Below the pieces are notes generated by a model. It was not told the origin of the DNA. It saw nothing but the letters and a program-made list of their open reading frames with translations, and did no database searches. From positions 124,001-188,000 of the forward strand of contig NZ_CP045309.1 of NCBI RefSeq assembly GCF_009671205.1: a DNA stretch of 64,000 nucleotides. The letters are read 5' to 3'. Below are positions 1-8,745 of the stretch, in pieces (position 1 is the stretch's first letter; each line of letters opens with the position of its first letter). The DNA is from Micromonospora terminaliae. Lineage in GTDB: Bacteria; Actinomycetota; Actinomycetes; Mycobacteriales; Micromonosporaceae. The position numbers were made by a program, and so were the translations under genes.

Positions 1-1
1 C

Positions 2-1960
2 GCCTGCAACTTCGGCTGGGACTGGGGACCGACCGTGGTCACCGCCGGCATCTGGCAGGAGATCGGGCTGCACGCCTGGTCCACCGCCCGGCTGGCCACC
101 GTTCGGCCGCTGGTCACCGTCGAGGGCGGCACCGGCCGGGTGGAGCTGCACGTCGAGGTCGAGCGGATGCAGGACGGCCCGCTCACCGTGCGGGCCACCG
201 TGGCGGGCGCCGCCGTCGAGGTCACCGTCCCGGCCGGTGAGTGCCGGGCCGTGGCGACCCTCACCGTCCGCGATCCGGCGCTCTGGTGGCCCGCCGGGTA
301 CGGCGACCAGCCCCTCCACGACCTCGACGTGACGCTCCACGCCGCGGACGGCCCGGTGCTGGACCGGTGGTCCCGGCGGATCGGCTTCCGCTCGGTACGC
401 CTGGACACCGCGCCCGACGCGCACGGCTCCGCGTTCACCCTGCACGTCAACGAGGTGCCGGTCTTCGTGAAAGGGGTCAACTGGATCCCCGACGACGCGT
501 TCCCCAACCGGGTCACCCGGGCCCGCCTCGCCGAGCGGTTCGGGCAGGCGGTCGGCGCGAACGTGAACCTGCTGCGGGTCTGGGGCGGCGGCCGCTACGA
601 GTCGGAGGACTTCTACGAGCTGGCCGACGAGCTCGGGCTGCTGGTGCAGCAGGACTTCCTCTTCGCCTGCGCCGCCTACCCCGAGGAGGAGCCGTTCCGC
701 AGCGAGGTCGAGGCGGAGGCGCGGGAGCAGGTCACCCGGCTCGCGAGCCACCCCTCGCTCGTGCTCTGGACCGGCAACAACGAGAACATCTGGGGCTGGC
801 ACGACTGGGACTGGCAGGAGCCGCTCGCCGGCCGCACCTGGGGACGCGGCTACTACCTGGACCTGCTGCCCGCGGTCGTCGGCGAGCTGGACCCCACCCG
901 GCCGTACTGGCCGGGCAGCCCCTGGTCGGGCAGCGAGGACGTGCACCCCAACGACCCGGCGCACGGCACCACACACATCTGGGACGTGTGGAACACCGAC
1001 GACTACACGAAGTACCGGGAGTACGTGCCCCGCTTCGTCGCCGAGTTCGGCTACCAGGCGCCCCCCGCGTACGCGACGCTGCGCCGGGCCCTCTCCGACG
1101 AGCCCCTCGCCCACGACTCGCCCGGGATGGCGCACCACCAGAAGGCCGCCGACGGGGACCGGAAACTCCAGCGTGGACTCGAGGCCCACCTGCCGGCGCC
1201 CGCGGGCTTCGACGACTGGCACTACCTCACCCAGCTCAACCAGGCCCGGGCCATCCAGCTCGGCGTCGAGCACTTCCGCTCGTACCGGCCGGTCTGCATG
1301 GGCACGATCGTCTGGCAGCTCAACGACTGCTGGCCGGTCACCTCGTGGGCGGCGGTCGACGGCGACGGGCGGCGCAAACCCCTCTGGTACGCGCTCCGCC
1401 GCGCCTACGCGCCCCGCCTGCTCACCGTGCAGCCGCGCGACGGCGGGCTGGCGCTCGTGGCGGTGAACGAGACCGGCGAGGCGTGGCACGCGCCGGCCAC
1501 GGTCACCCGGGTCGGCCTCACCGGGGAGCCGAGGGCGAAGACCTCGGTGGACCTCGACGTCCCGGCGTACTCCTCGGTGGTGCTGGCGCTGCCGGCGGAG
1601 CTGGCGCGGCCGGACGAGGCCCGGCGGGAGCTGCTGGTCGCGGAGGCCGGGGAGACCGCGGAGCGGGCGCTGTGGTTCTTCGCCACCGACCGGGAGATCG
1701 AGTGGCCGGCGGCGGAGCTCGCCGCGACGGTCGAGCCGGTCGAGGGCGGGCAGCGGGTGCGGGTGACCGCCCGGACGCTGCTGCGCGACCTGACCCTCTT
1801 CCCGGACCGGCTCGACCCGTCCGCGCAGGTCGACGGGGCGCTGGTCACCCTGCTGCCGGGGGAGTCGGCCACCTTCACCGTGCACTCCGGGGCCGCGCTC
1901 GACCCCGCCGCGCTGACCACCCGCCCGGTGCTCCGCTGCGTCAACGACCTCACCGGGTAA
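2..1960 (+). CDS. Beta-mannosidase-like glycoside hydrolase family 2, 5'-truncated
   Basis: The reading frame is already open at base 2 and ends at the TAA at 1958-1960, so the N-terminal sugar-binding domain is mostly outside the window. The first visible residues, CNFGWDWGP, are the signature found in beta-mannosidases of GH2. The catalytic domain carries TGNNENIWGW, whose Glu (codon 782-784) is the expected acid/base, and VAEFGYQ, whose Glu (codon 1043-1045) is the expected nucleophile. The last ~200 residues form beta-sandwich-like accessory domains. By family it would release terminal beta-mannose from oligosaccharides, probably in the cytoplasm; the substrate is inferred. No linked transporter is visible downstream, and a hairpin follows the stop. 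Confidence 0.88.
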   Translation, partial: ACNFGWDWGPTVVTAGIWQEIGLHAWSTARLATVRPLVTVEGGTGRVELHVEVERMQDGPLTVRATVAGAAVEVTVPAGECRAVATLTVRDPALWWPAGYGDQPLHDLDVTLHAADGPVLDRWSRRIGFRSVRLDTAPDAHGSAFTLHVNEVPVFVKGVNWIPDDAFPNRVTRARLAERFGQAVGANVNLLRVWGGGRYESEDFYELADELGLLVQQDFLFACAAYPEEEPFRSEVEAEAREQVTRLASHPSLVLWTGNNENIWGWHDWDWQEPLAGRTWGRGYYLDLLPAVVGELDPTRPYWPGSPWSGSEDVHPNDPAHGTTHIWDVWNTDDYTKYREYVPRFVAEFGYQAPPAYATLRRALSDEPLAHDSPGMAHHQKAADGDRKLQRGLEAHLPAPAGFDDWHYLTQLNQARAIQLGVEHFRSYRPVCMGTIVWQLNDCWPVTSWAAVDGDGRRKPLWYALRRAYAPRLLTVQPRDGGLALVAVNETGEAWHAPATVTRVGLTGEPRAKTSVDLDVPAYSSVVLALPAELARPDEARRELLVAEAGETAERALWFFATDREIEWPAAELAATVEPVEGGQRVRVTARTLLRDLTLFPDRLDPSAQVDGALVTLLPGESATFTVHSGAALDPAALTTRPVLRCVNDLTG

Positions 1961-1969
1961 CCGTTCCTG

Positions 1970-2016
1970 GATCTTGGCGAGTTGCCGTTCGTGGCGGACG
2001 GCAAGTCGCCAAGATC
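1970..2016. repeat. Intergenic long inverted repeat (possible terminator)
   Basis: Two 18-base arms at 1970-1987 and 1999-2016 pair with a single mismatch around an 11-base loop, starting 10 bases after the mannosidase stop. There is no T tract. It may terminate the mannosidase mRNA, but its outer arms (GATCTTGG/CCAAGATC) look like the dispersed palindromes found elsewhere in this window at 37183-37242 and 42928-42978. Confidence 0.6.
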
Positions 2017-2029
2017 TCGGCAGCTAGTT

Positions 2030-2057
2030 GAAGATTTTCGCAAGTGCTAAAGTCTTC
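2030..2057. promoter_or_regulatory. Candidate operator of the ArsR-type regulator
   Basis: GAAGATTTT (2030-2038) and AAAGTCTTC (2049-2057) form an inverted repeat with one mismatch and a 10-base spacer. This A+T-rich patch lies 25 bases before the regulator's GTG start, the usual position for ArsR/SmtB autoregulation. Binding is inferred. Confidence 0.45.
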
Positions 2058-2081
2058 AGGGTTTTCCGGGGAGGAGTCGTC

Positions 2082-2420
2082 GTGTCGGTGCCGCTGTACC
2101 AGGCCAAGGCGGAGCTGTTCCGCACCCTCGGACACCCGGTCCGGATCCGGGTGCTCGAGCTGCTCCAGGACGGGCCCAAGCCGGTCCGCGACCTGCTCGC
2201 CGCCATCGACGTCGAGCCGTCCAACCTCTCCCAGCAGCTCGCCGTCCTGCGCCGGGCCGGCATGGTCACCTCGCACCGCGACGGCCCGCTGGTCGTCTAC
2301 TCGCTCAGCACCCCGGACGTGGCCGACCTGCTCGCCGCCGGCCGGCGGATCCTCGGCGCGGTCCTGACCGATCGGGACGCCCTCCTCGACGAGCTTCGCG
2401 CCGGGGAAGGGGAGCGGTGA
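2082..2420 (+). CDS. ArsR/SmtB-family transcriptional regulator
   Basis: A 112-aa winged-helix repressor. The GTG at 2082 is chosen because GGGGAGGAG lies just upstream and the protein then begins MSVPLYQAKAEL, typical of the family; a longer in-frame ATG at 2028 would run through the operator-like repeat. The recognition helix region reads EPSNLSQQLAVLRRAGMV (about residues 46-63), followed by the wing VTSHRDGPLVVYSLS. There is no cysteine in the protein, so classical Cys-based metal sensing is excluded and the effector is unknown. Its stop overlaps the SulP start by four bases (GTGA), so the two are almost certainly co-translated and the regulator probably controls the transporter. Confidence 0.85.
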   Translation: MSVPLYQAKAELFRTLGHPVRIRVLELLQDGPKPVRDLLAAIDVEPSNLSQQLAVLRRAGMVTSHRDGPLVVYSLSTPDVADLLAAGRRILGAVLTDRDALLDELRAGEGER

Positions 2421-4141
2421 ACGCGGCGGCCCCCTCGGCCATCGACGGCCCGTCCCGTCCCGGCGTCCCCGGCGGCGGTCCACGGCGGGCCGGCCGGCTG
2501 CTCCGGACCCGGCTGTCCGGGCTGCTGCCGGGCCGGTCCGACTGGGCGGCGGTACGCCGCTCGCCCCGCCGCGACCTGCTCGCCGGGCTCACCGTGGCCG
2601 TGGTGGCGCTGCCCCTCGCGCTCGCCTTCGGCGTCACCTCCGGGCTCGGCGCGCAGGCCGGGCTGGTCACCGCCGTGGTCGCGGGGGCCGTCGCCGCGAT
2701 CTTCGGCGGCTCCAACCTCCAGGTCTCCGGCCCCACCGGGGCGATGACCGTGGTGCTCGTGCCGGTGGTGCAGCGCTTCGGCGCCCGCGGCGTGCTGATG
2801 GTCGGCGCGCTGGCCGGCCTTATCCTGCTCGCCCTCGCCCTGGCCCGCCTCGGCCGCTACGTCCGCTATCTGCCCACGCCCGTGATCGAGGGCTTCACCG
2901 CCGGCATCGCCGTGGTCATCGCCCTGCAACAGGTGCCGGCGGCCCTCGGCGTCACGGATGCCCACGGCGAGAAGGTCTGGGCGGTGGCCGCCGACGCGGT
3001 CGTGCGGTTCGCCGCCCACCCCCGGCCCGTGGCCGTCGCCATGGCGCTGGCCGTGGCCACGCTCATGCTGCTCGGCGCCCGATGGCGGCCCGGCCTGCCG
3101 TTCTCCCTGCTCGGCGTGGCCGCCGCCACGCTGTTCGCCGAACTCGCCCCGGTCGAGCTGGTCCGCATCGGCGCCCTGCCGCAGGGACTGCCGAGCCCCG
3201 CACTGGACTTCCTCGACCCCGGCGCGCTCGGCGTGCTGCTGCCCAGCGCGCTCGCGGTGGCCGCGCTCGCCGCCCTGGAGAGCCTGCTCTCGGCGACCGT
3301 GGCGGACGGGATGACCGTCGGCGAACGGCACGACCCGGACCGGGAACTGTTCGGGCAGGGCCTGGCCAACCTGGCCGCCCCGGTCTTCGGCGGCATCCCG
3401 GCCACCGCCGCCATCGCTCGCACGGCCGTCAACGTGCGGGCCGGCGCCTCGTCGAAGCTCGCTGCGCTCACCCACGCCGTCGCCCTCGCCGCCATCGTGC
3501 TGGCCGCCGCCCCGCTCGTCGGCCGCATTCCGCTCGCCGCGCTGGCCGGGGTGCTGCTCGCCACCACCGTGCGGATGGTGGAGGCCGGGTCGCTGCGTGC
3601 GCTGTTCCGGGCCACCCGGGCCGACGCCGTGGTGCTGGTGCTCACCTTCGCGGTCACCGTGATCTGGGACCTGGTCACCGCGGTGGCGGTCGGGCTGGCC
3701 GTGGCCGTCGTGCTCGCGCTGCGCGCGGTGGCCCGCAGCGCCCGGTTGGAACAGGTCCCCCTCGACCCCGGCGAGCACAGCGCCGAGGAGCACGCGCTGC
3801 TGGCCGAGCACATCGTCGCCTACCGGCTGGACGGGCCGCTCTTCTTCGCCGCCGCGCACACCTTCCTGCTGGAGCTGGCCGAGGTGGCCGACGTCCGGGT
3901 GGTCATCCTGCGGATGTCCCGCGTGTCCACCGTGGACGCCACCGGCGCGCAGGTGCTCGGCGACGCCGTCGACCGGCTGCGCGGGCGGGGGATCGCCGTG
4001 CTGCTCTCCGGCATCACCGCCGGCCACGACCAGGTGCTCAGCACGCTGGGCGTGGCGGCGGAGCTGCGCCGGGAGGGGCTGATCTTCCCGGACACCCCGG
4101 CCGCCATCCGCCACGCCCGCACCATCGCCCTGGCGGGCTGA
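2417..4141 (+). CDS. SulP/SLC26-family inorganic anion transporter with STAS domain
   Basis: A 574-aa integral membrane protein starting at a GTG inside the regulator's stop. After a ~50-residue basic, proline-rich N-tail comes RRDLLAGLTVAVVALPLALAFG, the conserved SulP entry segment. The first SulP helices follow, including GGSNLQVSGPTGAMTVVL (anion-binding half-helix region), and about ten further hydrophobic segments up to residue ~430. The C-terminal ~110 residues are a cytoplasmic STAS domain, with SRVSTVDATGAQVL as its core strand-helix. Family members carry sulfate, bicarbonate, dicarboxylates or other anions; the substrate cannot be told from sequence. It converges on ilvD with only 14 bases between the stops. 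Confidence 0.9.
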   Translation: MNAAAPSAIDGPSRPGVPGGGPRRAGRLLRTRLSGLLPGRSDWAAVRRSPRRDLLAGLTVAVVALPLALAFGVTSGLGAQAGLVTAVVAGAVAAIFGGSNLQVSGPTGAMTVVLVPVVQRFGARGVLMVGALAGLILLALALARLGRYVRYLPTPVIEGFTAGIAVVIALQQVPAALGVTDAHGEKVWAVAADAVVRFAAHPRPVAVAMALAVATLMLLGARWRPGLPFSLLGVAAATLFAELAPVELVRIGALPQGLPSPALDFLDPGALGVLLPSALAVAALAALESLLSATVADGMTVGERHDPDRELFGQGLANLAAPVFGGIPATAAIARTAVNVRAGASSKLAALTHAVALAAIVLAAAPLVGRIPLAALAGVLLATTVRMVEAGSLRALFRATRADAVVLVLTFAVTVIWDLVTAVAVGLAVAVVLALRAVARSARLEQVPLDPGEHSAEEHALLAEHIVAYRLDGPLFFAAAHTFLLELAEVADVRVVILRMSRVSTVDATGAQVLGDAVDRLRGRGIAVLLSGITAGHDQVLSTLGVAAELRREGLIFPDTPAAIRHARTIALAG

Positions 4142-4155
4142 CCGCCCGGGGCGGC

Positions 4156-6003
4156 TTACTCCGGGACCCGCCGGTACGCGCCGTCGCTGGCCGAGGTGGC
4201 CATCGAGGCGTACGCGCGCAGCGCCGCCGACACCGGCCGGACCCGGTCGGCCGGGGTGTACGGGCGGTCCCGCTTCTCCTCGGCCACCCGGCGCGCCTGG
4301 AGCACGTCGTCGGGCACGTTGAGCTGGATCGACCGGGCCGGGATGTCGATGACGATCTCGTCGCCCTCCCGGACCAGCGCGATGAGCCCGCCCGACGCCG
4401 CCTCCGGGGAGACGTGCCCGATGGACAGGCCGGACGTGCCGCCGGAGAACCGGCCGTCGGTGAGCAGCGCGCAGGAGCGGCCCAGCCCGCGGCCCTTGAG
4501 GAACGAGGTGGGGTAGAGCATCTCCTGCATGCCGGGGCCGCCCTTCGGGCCCTCGTAGCGGATCACCACCACGTCCCCGGCCACGACCTCCTTGGCCAGG
4601 ATGGCCGTGACCGCGTCGTCCTGCGACTCGTAGACCTTCGCCGGCCCGCGGAAGGTCAGGCACTCCTCGGGCACCCCGGCGGTCTTCACCACGCAGCCGT
4701 CCGGCGCGAGGTTGCCGTGCAGGATGGCCAGCCCGCCGTCCGCGCTGTACGCGTGCTCGCGGTCCCGGACGCAGCCGCCGGCCGCGTCGGTGTCCAGCGA
4801 GGACCAGCGGTTGGTGGTGGAGAACGGCTCGGTGGTGCGCACCCCGCCCGGTGCGGCGTGGAACAGCTCGACCGCCTCCCGGGTGGCCGAGCCGCCGCGG
4901 ACGTCCCAGTCGGCGAGCCACTGCTGGAGCGAGGGGGAGTGCACCGCGTGCACGTCCCGGTGGAGCAGGCCGGCGCGGTCGAGCTCGCCGAGGATGGCCG
5001 GGATGCCGCCGGCCCGGTGCACGTCCTCCATGTGGTACTGCGGGGAGTTCGGCGCGACCTTGGCCAGGCAGGGCACCCGCCGGGAGATGGCGTCGATGTC
5101 GGCCACGCCGAAGTCCAGTTCCGCCTCGCGGGCGGCGGCCAGCAGGTGCAGCACCGTGTTGGTCGAGCCGCCCATGGCCACGTCGAGCGCCACGGCGTTC
5201 TCGAAGGCGGCCCGGCTGGCGATCGACCGGGGCAGCACGGAGGCGTCGTCCGAGTCGTACCAGCGCTTGGCGATCTCCACGGCGGTGCGGCCGGCCTCGA
5301 CGAAGAGCGACCGGCGGGCGGCGTGGGTGGCCAGCGTCGAGCCGTTGCCGGGCAGGGCCAGGCCGATGGCCTCGGTGAGGCAGTTCATCGAGTTGGCCGT
5401 GAACATGCCGGAGCAGGAGCCGCAGGTCGGGCACGCGGAGCGCTCGATCTCGCCGAGCTGCTCCTCGGTGACGGCCTCGTTCGAGGAGGCGATCATGGCG
5501 TCGATCAGGTCGATCTTGGAGTGGACGACGCCCTCGATGGCCACCGTCTTGCCGGCCTCCATGGGGCCGCCGGAGACGAAGACGGTCGGGATGTTGAGCC
5601 GCAGCGCGGCCAGCAGCATGCCCGGGGTGATCTTGTCGCAGTTGGAGATGCAGACCAGGGCGTCCGCGCAGTGCGCGTTGACCATGTACTCGACCGCGTC
5701 GGCGATCAGCTCGCGGCTGGGCAGCGAGTAGAGCATGCCGCCGTGGCCCATGGCGATGCCGTCGTCCACCGCGATGGTGTTGAACTCCCGGCCCACGCCG
5801 CCGGCCTCGGCCACCGCGTCGGCCACCAGGCCGCCGAGGTCCTTGAGGTGTACGTGGCCGGGGACGAACTGGGTGAAACTGTTCGCGATGGCGACGATCG
5901 GCTTGCCGAAGTCGTCGTCGGTCATCCCGGTGGCCCGCCACAGGGCCCGGGCGCCGGCCATCGTCCGACCGTGGGTGGATGTCCTCGACCGCAGCTCAGG
6001 CAT
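4156..6003 (-). CDS. ilvD: Dihydroxy-acid dehydratase
   Basis: A 615-aa enzyme of the IlvD/Edd family that dehydrates 2,3-dihydroxy-isovalerate and dihydroxy-methylvalerate, the third common step of valine and isoleucine synthesis. Iron-sulfur ligands are visible in CISNCDK (Cys118 and Cys122) and CPTCGSC (residues 191-197), the pattern of the [4Fe-4S] bacterial form, and length matches E. coli IlvD. The ATG at 6003 gives [23 protein letters not shown], the family N-terminus; the frame stays open upstream but has no homology there. It lies convergent with the SulP gene and divergent from the GGDEF-EAL gene, separate from ilvBNC, so it needs its own promoter in 6004-6114. Confidence 0.96.
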   Translation of the reverse strand: MPELRSRTSTHGRTMAGARALWRATGMTDDDFGKPIVAIANSFTQFVPGHVHLKDLGGLVADAVAEAGGVGREFNTIAVDDGIAMGHGGMLYSLPSRELIADAVEYMVNAHCADALVCISNCDKITPGMLLAALRLNIPTVFVSGGPMEAGKTVAIEGVVHSKIDLIDAMIASSNEAVTEEQLGEIERSACPTCGSCSGMFTANSMNCLTEAIGLALPGNGSTLATHAARRSLFVEAGRTAVEIAKRWYDSDDASVLPRSIASRAAFENAVALDVAMGGSTNTVLHLLAAAREAELDFGVADIDAISRRVPCLAKVAPNSPQYHMEDVHRAGGIPAILGELDRAGLLHRDVHAVHSPSLQQWLADWDVRGGSATREAVELFHAAPGGVRTTEPFSTTNRWSSLDTDAAGGCVRDREHAYSADGGLAILHGNLAPDGCVVKTAGVPEECLTFRGPAKVYESQDDAVTAILAKEVVAGDVVVIRYEGPKGGPGMQEMLYPTSFLKGRGLGRSCALLTDGRFSGGTSGLSIGHVSPEAASGGLIALVREGDEIVIDIPARSIQLNVPDDVLQARRVAEEKRDRPYTPADRVRPVSAALRAYASMATSASDGAYRRVPE

Positions 6004-6114
6004 GCATACCAGTCTGACACCGCCGCCGCGGTGGCCCCCGGGCACACGCGCCGTGTCCCAACAGTTGCACACCCGGTGCCCCACGGGAGGCGCCGATCCG
6101 GCACAGTTGAGGTC

Positions 6115-8565
6115 GTGCAGTCGTCCCCGGGGATGGTCATCGTCGCGGTGCTGAGCGGGCTCGCCGCAGCCGGCGCCGCCGCCCTGCTCGCCGCCTCGGC
6201 GCGCCGGCGGGGTGGGCCGCACCGGCGGGCCCACGTGCTGCTCGCGGCCGCCGCCGGGGTCGCCCTGCTCAGCCTGCTGCTCGGGCTGGCCGGCACCCTC
6301 GCGGCCGGCGACCACTGGGCGCACCGGCAGGGGCAGCGCACCGGCTGGGCCACCCTCGTCTCGTTCGGCACCACGGCCGCCGGGCTCGGCCTCGGCGTCG
6401 CCCTGCTCCGGCTGCCCGGCACGGCCGCGGCCCGGGCGGCCACCGCCCGGCTGCTGCTCGACGGCGTGATCATGGCGGGCGCGCTCTGGTTCGTCGGCTG
6501 GGCGCTGTTCAGCCCGCCGACGCGGCTGCTCGGGGACGCGACCCCGGTCGCCTGCCTGCCCATCCTGCTGGCCACGGTCAGCGCCGCGCTCACCGCCGGG
6601 CTCACCCTGATCATGGTGCTGCGGGCGGCGCCGCCGCGCGGCCGGTTGGTCCTGCTCGGTGCCGGCGCCACCGGGGTGACCTGCGGCGGCCTCGGCCTGT
6701 CGGCCGGGCTCTGTCAGGCCGGCGCGGGCCTGGCGTTCGCGGGCGCCGCGGTGATCGCCGCCGGCCTGCTGGCCACCGCCCTGGCCGCGCACCGGGTCGA
6801 CCTGCCGCAGGTCGACGTCGACCTCATCCGCCGCGACGGCGAGTACGCCTTCGTGCCGATGTTCGCGATGGCCGCCTCCGCCATGTACCACCTGGTGCAG
6901 GGCGGCCGGTTCGACGTGTTCGGCATCGCGGCCGGCAGCGTCGAGGGCTTCGCCCTGGTGGCCCGGCAGTACCTGGCCCTCAACGACGTCCGCAACTACG
7001 CGGGCCGGCTGGCCGAGCGGGAGGCGCACTTCCGCGAGCTGGCGCACACCGACCCGCTGACCGGCCTGGCCAACCGGCGCGGCCTGCTGCGCGCGCTGCA
7101 CCGCTGCGCCGAGGCCGGCGTCCCCTGCGTGCTGCTCGGGCTCGACCTGGACGGCTTCAAGAACGTCAACGACATGCGCGGGCACGACGTCGGCGACGCC
7201 GTGCTGGCCGAGGTGGGCCGGCGGCTGCGCGGCAACCTGCGCCCGGGCGACCTGGCCGCCCGGCTGGGCGGCGACGAGTTCGCGGTGCTCATGCACGGCA
7301 CCAGCGAGCCCGGGCCGGTCGCCGAGCGGCTGCTCGGCGTGCTGGGCCGCCCCTACGAGGAGGCCGAGGGGCCGGTCTTCCTCTCGGTCAGCATCGGGGT
7401 GGCCGGCGGCTGCGGCGAGACCGACGTCGAGCTCCTGCTGCGCAACGCCGACCTGGCACTGCGCTACGCCAAGCAGCGCGGCAAGAACCGGATCGAGCGC
7501 TACGACGCCACCTACGACCAGCTGCTGCGCCGGCGCACCATGCTGGAGCACGAGCTGCGGGGCGCCATCGAGCGCGACGAGCTGCGGCTGGCCTTCCAGC
7601 CGGTGGCGTCGCTGCCCTCGGTCCGGCCGGTCGGCGCCGAGGCGCTGCTCCGCTGGCACCACCCGGAGCTGGGCAACGTCCGGCCCGACGAGTTCATCCC
7701 GCTCGCCGAGGAGTGCGGGATGATCTCCAAGCTCGGCGCCTGGGTGCTGCACCAGGCCTGCTACCAGCTCTCCCGGTGGCTGGCCGACGGGCACGACGTC
7801 TGGGTGTCGGTCAACGTCTCGCCCCGGGAGCTGCACGCACCGGAGTACGTGGTCCAGGTCGCCGACGCGCTGCGCGCCCACCACGTGCCGCCGCAGCGGC
7901 TGGTGCTGGAGGTCACCGAGCACGCCGTCGCCACCGACCTCGACGAGCTGATCCGGCGGCTCACCGCGCTGCGCCTCACCGGCGTGCGGATCGCGCTGGA
8001 CGACTTCGGCGCCGGCTACTCCTCGCTGGGGCAGCTGCGCCGGCTCCCCATCGACATCCTCAAGATCGACCACAGCCTGGTGGCCGAGCACGAGCCGGTC
8101 CGGCCGGTCGGCCGCGACGGGCCGGCGTTCGCCCCCATGGTCGACATCGTGATGCGTCTCGGGCACCAGCTCGGCCTGGAGGTGATCGCGGAGGGGGTCA
8201 CCACCCCCGCCGAGCTGGCCGCCGTGGTGGCCGCCGGCTGCCGCTTCGGGCAGGGCGCGGCCTTCGGCTGGGGCGTGCCCGCCGAGCACCTGGAGGCGAT
8301 GCTGGACGCGGCCACCTCGCCCGGCAACCGCCCCGCCTCGGCGCCGCCCGCCGCGCCGGCCCCACCGGCCCGGATCGGGCCGTCTCCGCTGCTGCCCCGG
8401 CTCCGGTCGAACCCGCCCGCCCAGGTGCCCGCGCCGCGTACCTCGAATGAGGGATCTTCGCAGGTCGTGCCGGGCGCGGAGAGCGCTCCGGGAGGCGACA
8501 CGCCCACGTCCGTGAACCAAAATGTGGGATCAGTTGACTCATCGCGTGAGATGCGTCAGGCTTAG
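6115..8565 (+). CDS. Membrane-bound GGDEF-EAL cyclic di-GMP signalling protein
   Basis: A protein of about 816 residues. The first ~270 residues hold roughly eight hydrophobic segments. They are followed by a GGDEF domain with intact active site [10 protein letters not shown] (near 7261-7290) and preserved [11 protein letters not shown]. An EAL domain then carries [18 protein letters not shown] and [13 protein letters not shown]. Both catalytic motifs look intact, so it could make (cyclase) and break (phosphodiesterase) c-di-GMP; the net activity is unknown. A proline-rich tail of ~80 residues is atypical. The start is uncertain: GTG 6115 has GAGG only two bases upstream, and ATG 6133 is an alternative. 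The ilvB promoter appears to lie inside the last 32 bases of this gene. Confidence 0.88.
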   Translation: MQSSPGMVIVAVLSGLAAAGAAALLAASARRRGGPHRRAHVLLAAAAGVALLSLLLGLAGTLAAGDHWAHRQGQRTGWATLVSFGTTAAGLGLGVALLRLPGTAAARAATARLLLDGVIMAGALWFVGWALFSPPTRLLGDATPVACLPILLATVSAALTAGLTLIMVLRAAPPRGRLVLLGAGATGVTCGGLGLSAGLCQAGAGLAFAGAAVIAAGLLATALAAHRVDLPQVDVDLIRRDGEYAFVPMFAMAASAMYHLVQGGRFDVFGIAAGSVEGFALVARQYLALNDVRNYAGRLAEREAHFRELAHTDPLTGLANRRGLLRALHRCAEAGVPCVLLGLDLDGFKNVNDMRGHDVGDAVLAEVGRRLRGNLRPGDLAARLGGDEFAVLMHGTSEPGPVAERLLGVLGRPYEEAEGPVFLSVSIGVAGGCGETDVELLLRNADLALRYAKQRGKNRIERYDATYDQLLRRRTMLEHELRGAIERDELRLAFQPVASLPSVRPVGAEALLRWHHPELGNVRPDEFIPLAEECGMISKLGAWVLHQACYQLSRWLADGHDVWVSVNVSPRELHAPEYVVQVADALRAHHVPPQRLVLEVTEHAVATDLDELIRRLTALRLTGVRIALDDFGAGYSSLGQLRRLPIDILKIDHSLVAEHEPVRPVGRDGPAFAPMVDIVMRLGHQLGLEVIAEGVTTPAELAAVVAAGCRFGQGAAFGWGVPAEHLEAMLDAATSPGNRPASAPPAAPAPPARIGPSPLLPRLRSNPPAQVPAPRTSNEGSSQVVPGAESAPGGDTPTSVNQNVGSVDSSREMRQA
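8534..8563 (+). promoter_or_regulatory. Predicted ilvBNC promoter inside the end of the GGDEF-EAL gene
   Basis: TTGACT (8534-8539), an 18-base spacer and AGGCTT (8558-8563) give a plausible vegetative promoter. It would start transcription at about 8570, on or next to the ATG of the leader peptide, so that message would be leaderless. The -10 match is weak, so this is a prediction. Confidence 0.45.
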
Positions 8566-8569
8566 CCGC

Positions 8570-8605
8570 ATGTCGTCGAACCGGTCGCTGCGAGTACTTA
8601 CCTGA
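8570..8605 (+). CDS. ilvB leader peptide (attenuator)
   Basis: A 12-codon ORF encoding MSSNRSLRVLT and TGA, with Val and Leu codons directly before the stop and another Leu earlier. Its stop abuts the first stem of the attenuator (8606 onward), so a ribosome stalled on the Val-Leu codons would cover the base of that stem. It begins four bases after the upstream gene's stop. Leader-peptide attenuation of ilvBNC has been described in other Actinobacteria; this assignment rests on position, codons and the terminator that follows. Confidence 0.6.
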   Translation: MSSNRSLRVLT

Positions 8606-8663
8606 GCGCACTCTCCCCAACGAGAGTGCGCTGGCCCCGTGCATCTTGCACGTGGGCTTTTTT
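8606..8663 (+). terminator. ilvB transcription attenuator
   Basis: There are two stems in series. A perfect 10-bp hairpin GCGCACTCTC/GAGAGTGCGC (8606-8615 and 8622-8631) precedes a terminator hairpin GCCCCGTGCA/TGCACGTGGGC (8634-8643 and 8647-8657, one bulge) that runs straight into TTTTTT (8658-8663). A T tract of this kind is rare in such a G+C-rich genome, and it sits between the leader peptide and ilvB. This matches a classical amino-acid attenuator. I could not identify an unambiguous antiterminator pairing by eye. Confidence 0.72.
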
Positions 8664-8745
8664 GTTGCCGTCGGACCATCGCCGGGACGCCCGCGTCCCA
8701 TCCTGAGAAGCGCATCACCCACTCCAGCCGAAGGCCTGAACCGCC

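Noticed and set aside
2297..5941. A 1214-codon open frame on the minus strand across the SulP gene and ilvD
   Set aside because: It is antisense to SulP and out of frame with ilvD; composition is Arg/Gly/Pro/His-rich as expected from high-G+C shadow frames, and both true genes have clear family motifs.
3082..6114. Continuous plus-strand frame before the GGDEF-EAL gene
   Set aside because: It is antisense to ilvD and shows no domain; the real protein begins at about 6115 where the membrane helices start.
6004..8520. Minus-strand extension of ilvD over the GGDEF-EAL gene
   Set aside because: Low-complexity shadow translation; IlvD homology begins at 6003.
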